Source of the DNA: Prochlorococcus sp. AG-402-M18
GTDB taxonomy: Bacteria > Cyanobacteriota > Cyanobacteriia > PCC-6307 > Cyanobiaceae
Assembly: GCA_003216595.1 (NCBI GenBank)
Contig: QCIQ01000001.1
Location: 1-64,000 of the forward strand
DNA length: 64,000 nucleotides
Direction of reading: 5' to 3'
Positions within the stretch are counted from its first letter, which is position 1, and each line of letters opens with the position of its first letter. Both the position numbers and the translations under genes were made by a program. The notes beneath the pieces are model-generated. The model saw nothing but the letters and a program-made list of their open reading frames with translations. It searched no databases and was not told the origin of the DNA. This document shows, one piece after another, positions 46,867-56,750 of the stretch.

Positions 46867-47967
46867 CTAATTGATTTCAAGCTTCATTCCAATCGAGTTT
46901 GATTCTTTAACCTTGTCACAAACAATTTGACTCGCTAATCCCTCAGCCAAGCCTGGAATAACTGGTGTTCCGTCTTTTATGCTTTGAGCCCACCAGCTTT
47001 GTATTCTTGCTACTGGAGCAATTCGTCCATCTGTCCAAATTTTTGAAAAAGAAAGATCTGAATCTAGTTGAATATTTTTAAGAACTTCTTCCTTAGTTGA
47101 GAACCATAGCCCAAATCCGTGTACATAATCGTTCTGATTGTCACTGCTAAGAATAAGAGTTCCATTGCTCCCATAAATTTCTAGACTAAAACCCCTGCTT
47201 TGTTTTGTTACCGCAGAGAGATTTACTTGGACTGGAATCAAATTGTTATTAATGCTTTTAATTTGTAGTTGACAAATGCTTACATCTTCACTTGTCACTT
47301 TTTTAGTTGTTTTGGATTTGGTGCAAAATCTTTGTTTGATTGAAGTTGAATTTATTGCGCTTAATGAATGAGTTGGACCAATTAGCCAATGAATCATGTC
47401 AAAAGCATGAGTACCTAACGCGCCCAATACCCCTCCACCAGAATCTTCGTCTGAGTACCAATTCCATGGTCTATCTGGATTAGCTCTGCTGCTCATTAGC
47501 CAATCTAGTTTTACAAAATATGGTTCATCTAGTTGCTTCTCGGTAATTATTCGCTTTGCTTGCATGAAAAGAGGAACCGCTCGATATTCGTAATCGACAG
47601 CTATTTTTAAATTTCTTTTTAGGGCATTTCTTTGAAGCTCTTTTACTTCTTCAGCTTTTAAGCAAGTTGGCTTTTCTAGTAAAAGATGTTTTCCTCCTTT
47701 AATTGCCTCTAGCGCAAGCTCGTATCTGGGCGCTGGGGGAGTGGCTATGATTATTCCATCTACTTTGGAATCATTGACTAAATCCTCCCAGCTCTCGTAG
47801 GCACGAAGATTATGCTTATTGCAGGTTTCTTTAAGCCTTTCTGGCCGAGGATGCCACAATCCCACAAGCTCAATATTCTTATTAGATAATGATGCAGGAA
47901 TATGAACACTTTCACCGAAACCTAGTCCTGCAATTGCTATGCGGAGCGGAGGATCTGTATTGATCAT
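46867..47967 (-). CDS. Gfo/Idh/MocA family NAD(P)-dependent oxidoreductase
   Basis: A 366-residue protein with an N-terminal Rossmann fold (IAIAGLGFGESVHIPASL, residues 11-28) and the family EKP motif in LLLEKPTC near 96. The C-terminal domain has DSGGGVLGALGTHAFDMIHWL, which holds the usual catalytic His/Asp region. Substrates in this family are mostly sugars and inositols; bilin reductases are also members. No specific substrate can be named. Confidence 0.88.
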   Translation of the reverse strand: MINTDPPLRIAIAGLGFGESVHIPASLSNKNIELVGLWHPRPERLKETCNKHNLRAYESWEDLVNDSKVDGIIIATPPAPRYELALEAIKGGKHLLLEKPTCLKAEEVKELQRNALKRNLKIAVDYEYRAVPLFMQAKRIITEKQLDEPYFVKLDWLMSSRANPDRPWNWYSDEDSGGGVLGALGTHAFDMIHWLIGPTHSLSAINSTSIKQRFCTKSKTTKKVTSEDVSICQLQIKSINNNLIPVQVNLSAVTKQSRGFSLEIYGSNGTLILSSDNQNDYVHGFGLWFSTKEEVLKNIQLDSDLSFSKIWTDGRIAPVARIQSWWAQSIKDGTPVIPGLAEGLASQIVCDKVKESNSIGMKLEIN

Positions 47968-47988
47968 TCTTTTAAATAATTGATGAGT

Positions 47989-48290
47989 TTAAACATTTTC
48001 GCAGCCATCTGAAATCACATCAACAAATAGTTTATCCCCATTAGGGTCTTCCAATTTTACGGATAAATTCTTTTTACCATTAACTGAAATATCTTTGAAA
48101 TTATTAGTAATATAATTGATTTTCATTATATAAAATTCTCCTCTATTTCTTTCGAAGTACTGGAGTCTATTTTTATGTATTTTGCTTAGTTCTATTATTC
48201 CTTTTTCATCAATATCAATGCGATCTCTATCTAAATATTGAACTCAGGAATTCTTTTGTCGAACTTTAATACAATTAGTATTGGCTCCAT
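47989..48290 (-). pseudogene. Small gene apparently broken by a single-base frameshift (about 100 aa if restored)
   Basis: ATG at 48290 opens 19 codons (MEPILIVLKFDKRIPEFNI) and then meets TAG at 48231-48233. One extra T in the ATTTAG there would continue into a second frame, open to TAA at 47989: LDRDRIDIDEKGIIELSKIH.., KNRLQYFERNRGEFY.., NGKKNLSVKLEDPNGDKLFV. The second frame lacks its own start until ATG 48126 (45 codons). Composition looks like real protein. The family is not recognised. It could be a pseudogene, a sequencing error or a programmed shift. The rest of the gap to accD (48291-48382) is AT-rich without features. Confidence 0.55.
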
Positions 48291-48382
48291 ATAATATATT
48301 TATCCTATTGACTAAATTTACTAATATTAATACTAATATATTAAAGAGAAAATCAAATTTATTTTTTATCTTTTGATTTGTT

Positions 48383-49267
48383 TTAAGCATTAGTTTGTAA
48401 CTTTGCCTCTTCTGTCTTATGTAGTCTAAGGATCTTTGCCAAAGTTTCTTTAAGTTCTGTTCTTGGTACAATGCTATCTACGAAACCATGATCTTGAAGA
48501 TATTCTGCTGTTTGAAAATTATCAGGAAGTTTTTCTCTAAGTGTTTGTTCAATTACTCTTCTCCCCGCAAATCCAATAAGTGCTTTTGGTTCTGCAAGTA
48601 TTAAATCTCCAAGCATGGCAAAACTAGCGGTAACTCCTCCAGTGGTTGGATGTGTAAGTAAAGGCATATAGAGCAACTGTGCATCTCTATGTCGTTCAAG
48701 CGCTCCTGAAATTTTTGCCATTTGCATCAGACTTAACATCCCTTCTTGCATTCGCGCACCACCCGAAGCGCAAACAATTAGCAATGGCAGCTTTTCTTTA
48801 GTTGAATGTTCGATTAGCCTTGTGATCTTCTCTCCTACAACAGATCCCATTGAGCCACCCATGAACCTGAAATCCATTACGGCTAATGCCATGGGAATAG
48901 AATTAACTTCGCATGTCCCTGTTAATACTCCATCTTTAAGACCAGTGCTAGCTTGACTTTCTCTTAGCCTATCTGCGTAAGCTCGTCGATCTTTAAAACC
49001 CAGAGGGTCAACTGGAGTTAAATGATTATTGATTGATTTAAACGTATTTGGATCAGAAATTAGTCTTATTCTCTCTTCGCTATCTATTCTATTGTGATGC
49101 CCACAATTACTACAAACACTGCAATTATCTATTAAATCTTTTCTATAAACTACTTGTCCGCATTCTGGACATTTTTCCCATAGTCCATCACTTTCTTCAG
49201 ATTCCTGAGTGACTTTGCCAACAAATTGGCCTTTCCTTCTATCAGCAAACCAGTCGAATAATGACAC
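48383..49267 (-). CDS. accD: Acetyl-CoA carboxylase carboxyltransferase subunit beta
   Basis: Makes malonyl-CoA for fatty acid synthesis with AccA. An N-terminal zinc ribbon, [22 protein letters not shown], precedes the crotonase-fold transferase domain, with [12 protein letters not shown] and [12 protein letters not shown]. The C-terminus has [26 protein letters not shown]. The 294-residue length is normal. accA is not in the window. Confidence 0.97.
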   Translation of the reverse strand: MSLFDWFADRRKGQFVGKVTQESEESDGLWEKCPECGQVVYRKDLIDNCSVCSNCGHHNRIDSEERIRLISDPNTFKSINNHLTPVDPLGFKDRRAYADRLRESQASTGLKDGVLTGTCEVNSIPMALAVMDFRFMGGSMGSVVGEKITRLIEHSTKEKLPLLIVCASGGARMQEGMLSLMQMAKISGALERHRDAQLLYMPLLTHPTTGGVTASFAMLGDLILAEPKALIGFAGRRVIEQTLREKLPDNFQTAEYLQDHGFVDSIVPRTELKETLAKILRLHKTEEAKLQTNA

Positions 49268-49327
49268 TGCTTTTCTGTGATTGAATTTAATTTAATACCT
49301 TGTGTACCTTTAAAGGTATTAGAAAGT

Positions 49328-49804
49328 TTAAATCTTATCTATAATCCATGAACAAAATATCCCAATTGATAGAAATGGCGCAAATGGAAATTGCTGAAAG
49401 GGCTTTATTCTTTTAGTAATTTTTCCATGTAAACTATATATAGCTGATAATAAAAATGAAATGCATAATGATAAAAGACTCAATTCAATACCAATCCATA
49501 TTGTGCTAATAGAAGAGAGTTTTATATCACCCATACCTAATGAGTTTTTTCCAAAAATCTTATAACTTATATAACTTATTGAATACATTATTATAAAGAT
49601 AATAATCATTGAAATAGAATTATTCAAAATTAATTCTTTAACATCAATTTTTTCGTTTAATAAGCCTTGATATAGCAAGTAAATAATACCTAGTACAGTT
49701 AATAGACTTAGTTTATTTTCACTAATTAGCATTGTGTTTATATCTTCTATCGATATAGAAAATAAAATATAAAAAAGTATAAGAGTAAAGGATATGATAA
49801 TCAC
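49328..49804 (-). CDS. Prepilin peptidase (A24 family), minimal form without the methylase domain
   Basis: A very hydrophobic 158-residue protein with about six helices. The two catalytic aspartates of A24 enzymes are Asp21 (IEDINTMLI) and Asp93 in GMGDIK, and PFAPFLSIG follows near the end. It lacks the N-terminal Cys-rich methyltransferase half of PilD, so it resembles TadV/archaeal-type peptidases. It would process type IV pilin-like signal peptides, used for pili or DNA uptake. GTG start. Confidence 0.8.
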   Translation of the reverse strand: MIIISFTLILFYILFSISIEDINTMLISENKLSLLTVLGIIYLLYQGLLNEKIDVKELILNNSISMIIIFIIMYSISYISYKIFGKNSLGMGDIKLSSISTIWIGIELSLLSLCISFLLSAIYSLHGKITKRIKPFQQFPFAPFLSIGIFCSWIIDKI

Positions 49805-49865
49805 TATTAATTATTAACTTTATCTAATAATAATAGATATTATTAGCTTGAACTGATTGATTTTG

Positions 49866-50768
49866 TTATCCTGCCGCTTTTTTCTCTTCTATCATTTTAT
49901 GAATAATAGGTGTAAGAATAAGCTCCATAGCGAATCCCATTTTCCCTCCGTTAACAACAATACTTGTAGGACTTGACATGAAGGAATCGTGTATCATTCC
50001 TAATAAGTACTGGAAGTCAATTCCCCATTTTTCTCTTGAACCTTTTCTAAAATGAATAATTACAAAACTTTCGTCAGGTGTTGGAATATTTCTGCAAATA
50101 AATGGGTTTGACGTATCAATTGTAGGTACTCTCTGGAAGTTGATATCTGTTCGACTGAATTGGGGACATATGTGATTAATGTAATCAGGCATTCTTCTCA
50201 GAATCGTATCTACGATTGTTTCGGCTGAGTATCCCCTTTCTGCGTTATCTCTATGGATTTTTTGTATCCATTCGAGATTGGTAATTGGTACTACACCAAC
50301 AAGTAAATCAGCGAATGAAGCTACATCATAATCTTTTCCCACTACTCCACCGTGCAGCCCTTCATAAAACAAAAGGTCGGTTCCTGTTGGAATATCTTCC
50401 CAGGGAGTGAATTGACCTGGATCTAATTTTGTTCCTAAACGAGTGTTGTGTTCCTCGGCTTCTTCTGGGCTATGTAAATAATATCTTTTCTGACCTCCGC
50501 CAGTTTTTCCATATTGACTGAATAGGTCTTCTAATTTGTCGAATAAATTTGCCTCGGGTCCAAAATGAGAAAAGTTTTCGCCTCTTGAAAGTGCCTCAGA
50601 CATTGCCTTTTTCATAGGCATCCTTTCAAAACGATGATAACTATCTCCTTCAACAACTGCAGGAACAATCTTTTCACGAGCAAATATATGCTCAAATGCT
50701 CTTTTAACGGTGCTTGTTCCTGCTCCGGATGAACCAGTTACAGCTACTACTGGGTGAAGCTTTGACAT
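49866..50768 (-). CDS. prk: Phosphoribulokinase (proteobacterial type)
   Basis: Makes ribulose 1,5-bisphosphate for Rubisco. The P-loop is VTGSSGAGTSTV (residues 10-21), followed by VEGDSYHRFERMPMK with substrate residues. The 300-residue length and sequence are of the class I proteobacterial type, not the plant/beta-cyanobacterial type, in keeping with alpha-cyanobacterial carbon genes. No thioredoxin-regulated N-terminal cysteine pair is present. Confidence 0.93.
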   Translation of the reverse strand: MSKLHPVVAVTGSSGAGTSTVKRAFEHIFAREKIVPAVVEGDSYHRFERMPMKKAMSEALSRGENFSHFGPEANLFDKLEDLFSQYGKTGGGQKRYYLHSPEEAEEHNTRLGTKLDPGQFTPWEDIPTGTDLLFYEGLHGGVVGKDYDVASFADLLVGVVPITNLEWIQKIHRDNAERGYSAETIVDTILRRMPDYINHICPQFSRTDINFQRVPTIDTSNPFICRNIPTPDESFVIIHFRKGSREKWGIDFQYLLGMIHDSFMSSPTSIVVNGGKMGFAMELILTPIIHKMIEEKKAAG

Positions 50769-50855
50769 CGACGCTTATGTATTGACTTTCATTTTTACAG
50801 GTCAACTGACCCTCAAAGTGAAACTATTCAAAGAGATTTTTAATTTGTGAACTAA

Positions 50856-51935
50856 TTATTTTAATTTTTCCGCCAATAGTTCACCCATTTGAGAGCAACC
50901 AACCTGTTTATTCGTCTGATTGCTCATTAAGTCAGAAGTTCTATAACCCTCAGTTAGGATCTCGTTAATTGCATTTTCTAAAAAAGTTGCTGCTTGTGTT
51001 TCATTAAAGGCAATTTTTAACATCATTGCAGAAGATAAAAGCATTGCTATTGGATTAGCTATATCTTTTCCTGCTATGTCAGGAGCTGAACCATGAACAG
51101 GTTCAAAGACACCTGGACCATTAGTGGTTAACGATGCAGAAGGAAGCATGCCAATTGAGCCTGTTAGCATGGCTGCAATGTCGCTAAGAATATCTCCAAA
51201 TAAATTACCTGTAAGAATCACATCAAATTGGCCTGGATTCCTAACAAGTTGCATTGCAGCGTTGTCTACATATTGATGCGTAAGTTCTATATCTTTGTAT
51301 TTGTTAGACACCAATATTGTTTCTTCTCTCCATAGTTGACTTACATCTAAAACATTAGCTTTATCAACTGAGCAAACTTTTTGATTTCTTTGTTTGGCTA
51401 ATTTAAAAGCAATTTCTGCTATTCGTTTAACTTCCTCGGAAGTGTATGTCATCGTATTAAATGCCCTTTCTCCCCTTTCTGTTTTTATTCTTCCTTTAGG
51501 TTCTCCAAAGTAAATACCGCTAGTAAGTTCTCTAACTACTACCAAATCAACTTCTTTAATAAACTCCTCCTTCAAGGTACTTGCTTTGGTTAAAGATGGA
51601 ATTATTTTTACTGGTCTTATATTTGCGAAAAGATTCAAGGAGGATCTGAGATTGAGTAAACCTGTCTCAGGTCTTTTCTCTCTAGGAAATTCATCATACT
51701 TTGGGTCTCCTATGGCCGCTAACAAAACAGCATCAGAGTTCTTACATTCTTGAAAAGTTTTATCTGGAAAGGGGATACCATCGGAATCTATAGCTGATCC
51801 ACCAAAAGGCATTTCTTTAAATTTGAGTTCAAAGCCAAATTTCCTTGAGACGAGTTCAAGTATTTTATGTGTGACGTTTGTTATTTCTGGACCAATCCCA
51901 TCACCTGGCAATAACGTTATTTTGTAAGACTTCAT
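50856..51935 (-). CDS. leuB: 3-isopropylmalate dehydrogenase
   Basis: The NAD-dependent oxidative decarboxylase of leucine synthesis. ITLLPGDGIGPEI at the start, LNLRSSLNLFANIRPVK for substrate binding, and TGNLFGDILSDIAAMLTGSIGMLPSAS for the metal Asp residues are all present. The C-terminal HGSAPDIAGKDIANPIA is the NAD motif. The 359-residue length is normal. It lies downstream of lpxD with a 38-base gap. Confidence 0.97.
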   Translation of the reverse strand: MKSYKITLLPGDGIGPEITNVTHKILELVSRKFGFELKFKEMPFGGSAIDSDGIPFPDKTFQECKNSDAVLLAAIGDPKYDEFPREKRPETGLLNLRSSLNLFANIRPVKIIPSLTKASTLKEEFIKEVDLVVVRELTSGIYFGEPKGRIKTERGERAFNTMTYTSEEVKRIAEIAFKLAKQRNQKVCSVDKANVLDVSQLWREETILVSNKYKDIELTHQYVDNAAMQLVRNPGQFDVILTGNLFGDILSDIAAMLTGSIGMLPSASLTTNGPGVFEPVHGSAPDIAGKDIANPIAMLLSSAMMLKIAFNETQAATFLENAINEILTEGYRTSDLMSNQTNKQVGCSQMGELLAEKLK

Positions 51936-51973
51936 TTGTTCTAATTAATCAAGGGCAAAACTTACCTGGAGTT

Positions 51974-53014
51974 TCAGCGATCTAATTGACGAATAGCTTT
52001 TGCTATCTCAGGTAGTTTTTTAAAATTAGCAGAGCATCTCAACCATAGTTTATTTGGAATAGCGGGGAAGCCGCTAATAACCTTTCCTGCCTCAATATTT
52101 GAGACTATTCCTGTCTTTGAACTGGCTACCACTCTATCTCCAACTTTAACTTTGTTACTTACACCTACTTGTCCAGCAAGAATAACTGCGTCTCCAATCT
52201 GAGCTCCTCCTGCTATACCCACTTGAGCAGCCATAGCGCATCCTTTACCGGTAGTAACTCCATGGCCAATTTGAACTAGGTTATCAATTTTTGTATCTTC
52301 ACCAATTATTGTTTCTCCGACTGAAGGTCTATCAATGGTTGATCCACTACCAATTTCTACTTTGTTTTTTAAAATAACTATTCCCACTTGAGGCATTTTC
52401 TTCCATCCTTTTGATGTAGGAACGAATCCAAAACCTTCGCCACCAATAACGGCATTCGCATTAATTACGCATTCGTCTCCAAGTATTGATCCAGAATGAA
52501 TAACACTATTGGCATGAATTAAATTTTTAGCACCAATACTTACGTTTTTATAGACAGCAACACCTGGATGAACAATAGTCCCAGCTCCAATTTCTGTATT
52601 ATCTCCAATAAAAACATTGGCTCCGATTGAAACTCCAGGTCCAATATTTACATTTTCACCGATTACAGCACTATCGTGAATACCTTCTTTTCCTATCTCA
52701 GATGGATAAAGAAACTCTAGTGTTTCAGCAAAAGCAATCTTAGGCTCCTTTAATAGGATCCAATTAACTGATATTTGCTTTGTTATTTCAATAATAAAAT
52801 CATCATCAGCTGGCAATAACAGAGCAGATGCTTTTGAAGTTTTGATGAGATTCTTCAGATTTAATTGACTATTATTGTCTAGAAAACTTATATCATTCTC
52901 TTTAGCCTTTTCTAAAGAAGCCGCAGCCAGGATAACTTGATTGTTTGATATTTTAAAGTCAACAACACCGGATTCACCTTGCTTGAGTTTTTCGATAATT
53001 TCATTAAATTGCAT
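51974..53014 (-). CDS. lpxD: UDP-3-O-acylglucosamine N-acyltransferase
   Basis: The third enzyme of lipid A synthesis. An N-terminal uridine-binding domain (about 1-110) leads to a left-handed beta helix of hexapeptide repeats ([LIV]GxxxxI), residues 115-320. The catalytic His lies in VQIGHGVTTGKGCAMAAQVG. The 346-residue length is normal. With lptB and its permease it implies lipid A-based LPS. Confidence 0.96.
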   Translation of the reverse strand: MQFNEIIEKLKQGESGVVDFKISNNQVILAAASLEKAKENDISFLDNNSQLNLKNLIKTSKASALLLPADDDFIIEITKQISVNWILLKEPKIAFAETLEFLYPSEIGKEGIHDSAVIGENVNIGPGVSIGANVFIGDNTEIGAGTIVHPGVAVYKNVSIGAKNLIHANSVIHSGSILGDECVINANAVIGGEGFGFVPTSKGWKKMPQVGIVILKNKVEIGSGSTIDRPSVGETIIGEDTKIDNLVQIGHGVTTGKGCAMAAQVGIAGGAQIGDAVILAGQVGVSNKVKVGDRVVASSKTGIVSNIEAGKVISGFPAIPNKLWLRCSANFKKLPEIAKAIRQLDR

Positions 53015-53054
53015 GATTTAATTTGGTAAGAGAAAATTACTATTGTTGTCTGAG

Positions 53055-54137
53055 TTATTCATTTGTTAGAACCAGAACATCTCGGTGAATAACTAGGGGA
53101 GACCCTGTCGTTGAAGATTTTGAATTAATTCCTATTTTTATAGCATCACTGCTCATAGAGCAAATTCCTTTAGCGATTTCTTCTCCATCAGTGTTAATAA
53201 CTTTTACAGGTTGATTAGCTATAAAACTACCACTCACTTTTTTCACGCCAACTAATAGTAGTGATGCGCCTTTATTTGTGATGGCTTCGCTAGCACCATC
53301 ATCTAACTGTATTTCTCCGACTGGTTTAATTGCATGTGCCAACCAACTTTTCCTATTCCCGATTGGGTTAGGATGAGGGTGGAAAACAGTTCCTATCTTT
53401 TTCCCATCAAGTAATTCTCCTAATATTTTAGGAGATCTGCCATCTGCTAATTGCACTTTTATCCCGCTTTCAGTAGCGATCTTTGCAGCAGTTAATTTTG
53501 TTTTTATTCCCCCAGTCCCCCAAGAAGTTTGTTCATTTGCTAGCTCTAAATTATTTAATTCTTTGGAATTATTAATATCTTTGATTGGCTTAGCTTTGCT
53601 ATCTGTTTTTGGATCAGATGAGTAGAGATGGTCTATATCAGTTAACAATATTAATTGATCAGCAGATATTGCTGTTGCAACTAATGCAGATAAAGTATCA
53701 TTATCACCATACTTTAGTTCTTCATCCGAGATTATATCATTTTCATTTACTATCGGTATAACATCCCATTCAATCAATCTTTTTAATGTTTGCGAGGCAG
53801 ATTTATAACTATTTCTTGAGCCCAATTCGGACCTAGTTAATAATATTTGTGCAACTTTATATCCAAAACTGCTCATAGCCTTCTCATACAAAGCCATTAA
53901 ATGAAGTTGGCCTATTGCGGCAGAAGCTTGAAGAGAAATTATTTCTTTAGGTCTTGTTTTGAATCTCATTTTATGACATCCAAGACCTACAGCACCACTA
54001 GATACCAATATAACTTCATCGCCATTTTCTTTGGCTTTTGATATGTATAAACAATAATTATTAATGATATCAAAAGTTGTATATTTATCATTTCCTCTCA
54101 AAAGGCTTGTACCAATCTTGATGACCCAGGTTGTCAT
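53055..54137 (-). CDS. proB: Glutamate 5-kinase
   Basis: The first step of proline synthesis. The amino-acid kinase domain has VIKIGTSLL at the start, [10 protein letters not shown] near 45, [24 protein letters not shown] and [11 protein letters not shown]-terminal PUA domain (about 275-350) is complete, as in the long E. coli type. The start ATG overlaps the yqeG stop as ATGA, so translation is coupled. Confidence 0.96.
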   Translation of the reverse strand: MTTWVIKIGTSLLRGNDKYTTFDIINNYCLYISKAKENGDEVILVSSGAVGLGCHKMRFKTRPKEIISLQASAAIGQLHLMALYEKAMSSFGYKVAQILLTRSELGSRNSYKSASQTLKRLIEWDVIPIVNENDIISDEELKYGDNDTLSALVATAISADQLILLTDIDHLYSSDPKTDSKAKPIKDINNSKELNNLELANEQTSWGTGGIKTKLTAAKIATESGIKVQLADGRSPKILGELLDGKKIGTVFHPHPNPIGNRKSWLAHAIKPVGEIQLDDGASEAITNKGASLLLVGVKKVSGSFIANQPVKVINTDGEEIAKGICSMSSDAIKIGINSKSSTTGSPLVIHRDVLVLTNE

Positions 54138-54646
54138 AATAAGTCTCCAGTTATAATTCTTGCTATGTATCTTTCTATGGATTGTAAGTTATTTTTTTCA
54201 ATTTTGTTTCCATAATAATCTACTGAATCTACCAATATTGTATACATTCCTAATCTGTTGCCTACAAGAATATCTGTAAAAACTCTATCTCCAATTATTG
54301 CTACTTCATTTGATGAATATGGAATTTTATCTAGGATCTTCTTTAACTTTCTTTTACTTGGTTTTCTTCCAGAGTATGTAAATTCTAAATCTAATTCATC
54401 AGCAATTAATTTTATTCTATTTTTAGATGGATTGTTGCTGAATAAGTAAGTATAAAAGTATTTTTTTGTATTATCAATCCAATTTTTTATATCAGTTGAT
54501 ACTACTGGCTTGTTCCCAGAGATTAGTGTTCCGTCTACATCAAGTATTAATGCTTTAACATTTTTCGATAATAAATCATCTATCGATATCTTTGAAATTT
54601 TATCGTTTACTTTCCAATGTGGAATAAGTAATTCTTTTATATTTAT
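54134..54646 (-). CDS. yqeG: YqeG family HAD IIIA-type phosphatase, no canonical start codon
   Basis: The frame from an upstream TGA (54665-54667) to the TGA at 54134 encodes [11 protein letters not shown].., then [16 protein letters not shown].. (HAD motif DxDGT), FSNNPSKNR.. (motif II) and [16 protein letters not shown] (motif IV), as in YqeG proteins. No ATG, GTG or TTG lies in frame before the catalytic motif. ATA at 54646 is my best guess: it is 9 bases after GGGAAGAGG. ATT at 54655 and ATA at 54640 are alternatives. The gene lies in the overlap of the DUF3727 gene and proB, so re-initiation is possible. Confidence 0.8.
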   Translation of the reverse strand: MNIKELLIPHWKVNDKISKISIDDLLSKNVKALILDVDGTLISGNKPVVSTDIKNWIDNTKKYFYTYLFSNNPSKNRIKLIADELDLEFTYSGRKPSKRKLKKILDKIPYSSNEVAIIGDRVFTDILVGNRLGMYTILVDSVDYYGNKIEKNNLQSIERYIARIITGDLL

Positions 54647-55179
54647 TCTGATAATCCTCTTCCCTCAAGTTCAGCTTCAATTCCTGATTGTATCTTGTCA
54701 AACTCTTCACCTTCAACAAGCTTTACTTCCCCATCCACTAGCTTTCCGACTATGAAGAAAGGATCAAGCGGAATGTATAGACCATACTCATTATTATCAA
54801 CTCTAAAATTGACAAGGAGTTCGTAAGTTTCTGACTCGTCATCAATGTCTTCTTCTTCAATTTCTTCTGGTTCGGGCTCATCTAATTCACCTGAGACTGT
54901 AAGGGTGATAGCTGAGCGAACAAGTCTAAGATCATGTTCTTGAAGGACAACATCAGCAACCTCAAGTATTGGCTCATTCTTCTCAATGGTTTCTATTAGC
55001 TTGGGATCTTGATCATCAATCAGTTGAAACAGAGAGACAGGAGTATCTACGGGTGTTAAAAGGGCATATTCATTGCCTTCTAAAGGTACTACTTGTTCAA
55101 GAAAACATAAGAGATCTGAGCCTTGAGAATCTTTAACTAAAAGAGTAGGTACTTCGTCGTTTTTATTTGTTGATGACAT
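54643..55179 (-). CDS. DUF3727 (DUF1292-like) protein
   Basis: A 178-residue acidic protein with two similar beta-rich units. The first is about residues 10-50 (VPTLLVKDSQGSDLLCFLEQ). The second starts near 118 (YELLVNFRVDNNEYGLYIPLD). Between them is a Glu/Asp-rich linker (PEPEEIEEEDIDDESE). The family is shared by cyanobacteria and plastids; function is unknown. Its stop lies in the yqeG start region and ruvX is upstream on the same strand. Confidence 0.88.
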   Translation of the reverse strand: MSSTNKNDEVPTLLVKDSQGSDLLCFLEQVVPLEGNEYALLTPVDTPVSLFQLIDDQDPKLIETIEKNEPILEVADVVLQEHDLRLVRSAITLTVSGELDEPEPEEIEEEDIDDESETYELLVNFRVDNNEYGLYIPLDPFFIVGKLVDGEVKLVEGEEFDKIQSGIEAELEGRGLSE

Positions 55180-55243
55180 AGTTGAGTTTCTATTTGTCAG
55201 TATCTGGTTTTATTTGATTATGTTTTTACATCATATTCAATAT

Positions 55244-55678
55244 TTAATTTGAGTCATCCAGATCGGGTCCCTCAATAAGCCATTGTTGTAAAAGTATAGC
55301 GGCAGCAGCACTATCTATTTTTCCAGTCTTGTCATTTTTTAAAGAGAATTTTTCTTTAGCCTCGACGGTTGAACAATGTTCATTGATGAAAGCCAAAGGA
55401 AGTTTTAAGCAGTTCGCTAATTTAAACCCATATTTTTTACAGAGAATAGATTGATATGTCTCCTTGCCGTGCATATCAAGAGGATTACCAACAATGAGCC
55501 CTTCAACTTTTCGTTCAAAACATATTTTTTCAAATTCTTTTAGATCTTGTTCAAAGTTATTTCTAAAAATTGGAGGGAGATGAGTTATCGATATGCCAAG
55601 TGGATCACAACCTGCAAGACCAATCCTTTTATTTCCAATATCAAGACTCAAAACAGAACAGGGTTTTGGTTGAATCAT
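55244..55678 (-). CDS. ruvX: RuvX/YqgF family Holliday junction resolvase-like protein
   Basis: A 144-residue RNase H-fold nuclease. The first catalytic Asp is in [17 protein letters not shown] (residues 11-27). [16 protein letters not shown] is the second signature, and [15 protein letters not shown] holds the last Asp. Known roles are 16S rRNA 5' processing and junction resolution. The start shares ATGA with the stop of the upstream 345-codon gene. Confidence 0.93.
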   Translation of the reverse strand: MIQPKPCSVLSLDIGNKRIGLAGCDPLGISITHLPPIFRNNFEQDLKEFEKICFERKVEGLIVGNPLDMHGKETYQSILCKKYGFKLANCLKLPLAFINEHCSTVEAKEKFSLKNDKTGKIDSAAAAILLQQWLIEGPDLDDSN

Positions 55679-56712
55679 TTGATTTTTCCAATTTGCATAG
55701 TAGACGGTAATTCCGGTTGTTGTTGTAGGTTCCCTACAAGATTTGTTAATAGTTCAGTTTCTATAGACTTGAATTTATATCCATTTTGTCTTTTCCAAAC
55801 ACTTCTTCCTAGAAGAATTCTCTCTTCTTTTATTTCCCAGTTACTTTTTCGTAAAATTTCATTCAACTTGTTGTCTTCACTTGTAGTTTCAATATAAAAA
55901 CTATTTTTACTATTTTTTATATTATTAATTCTTTCTGGAATAGATTTATTTAGTCTTTCATCCCATGCCAATCCTCTTATTAGCTCTAATGAATAATTAT
56001 ATTGGGGGGAAATAGATGGTATTAATCCTGCGATGATATTATTTTCTTTTGTCTTGATAACACCAGTTAATACATTTGCTTTTTCATAAATATCTTGCCA
56101 TTGCCTATCAAAAATCGACCTAAAGTTAATTGATTCCCTAGCTTGTTCAAGTCTCCATATATGTTGGCTATTTTCTTCATTTAGTTTTTCCCAGACAAAA
56201 TCTTCTTTAAATTCTTTCTTTCTATATTTATAACCCTCTATCCTATTCCAATATTTTATTATTCTTAGTGGTTGAAAACCAGATTGTCTTATCACTGATA
56301 AATTTTGATTGTCATTTGTATTTATAGAGATTAAAAAACTTTTGGTATTAATATCGCTTTCATAAAGAACTTTTCTTAATAAATTCTGCAATAAATTATA
56401 ACGACTAAAGGATACTGATTTCCCTATAAAGTATGGTTCTGATATTGACCAACAAGTACCTCTACGATTACTTGGAGTCGCTAAAACATATGCAATTATA
56501 GTATTTCTTTCTACTGCTACTAAACATTTTGAGTTCCTAGTTGGTATTAAATTAGTGAAACTGGACTCTAATGAAGAAAACCATTTTTTGCATAAAAGGA
56601 TTTGAAAGATCCCAAAGTATTTAGAATTATTCTCAGCTCTAAGCATTGATAAATGCTTGAGCTTAAGTGGCTCAATTATTAAATCTGAAGGTAATGCTTC
56701 ATCTTTTCTCAT
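55675..56712 (-). CDS. Conserved cyanobacterial protein, GNAT acetyltransferase-like
   Basis: A 345-residue protein. Residues 45-170 follow a GNAT-like pattern: [19 protein letters not shown] (strands 2-4), then a long helix, then [25 protein letters not shown], which is typical of GNAT motif B. The second half (about 175-310) may be a degenerate repeat of the fold. The acetyl-CoA Q/RxxGxG/A loop is not clear. No substrate can be suggested. Coupled to ruvX. Confidence 0.6.
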   Translation of the reverse strand: MRKDEALPSDLIIEPLKLKHLSMLRAENNSKYFGIFQILLCKKWFSSLESSFTNLIPTRNSKCLVAVERNTIIAYVLATPSNRRGTCWSISEPYFIGKSVSFSRYNLLQNLLRKVLYESDINTKSFLISINTNDNQNLSVIRQSGFQPLRIIKYWNRIEGYKYRKKEFKEDFVWEKLNEENSQHIWRLEQARESINFRSIFDRQWQDIYEKANVLTGVIKTKENNIIAGLIPSISPQYNYSLELIRGLAWDERLNKSIPERINNIKNSKNSFYIETTSEDNKLNEILRKSNWEIKEERILLGRSVWKRQNGYKFKSIETELLTNLVGNLQQQPELPSTMQIGKIK

Positions 56713-56750
56713 TTAATTATTTTATTATATTTTTACCTTTCATGCGACTC

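Noticed and set aside
48244-48471. Minus-strand open frame of 75 codons
   Set aside because: Overlaps the accD C-terminus in another frame; low-complexity Asn/Leu/Ile text.
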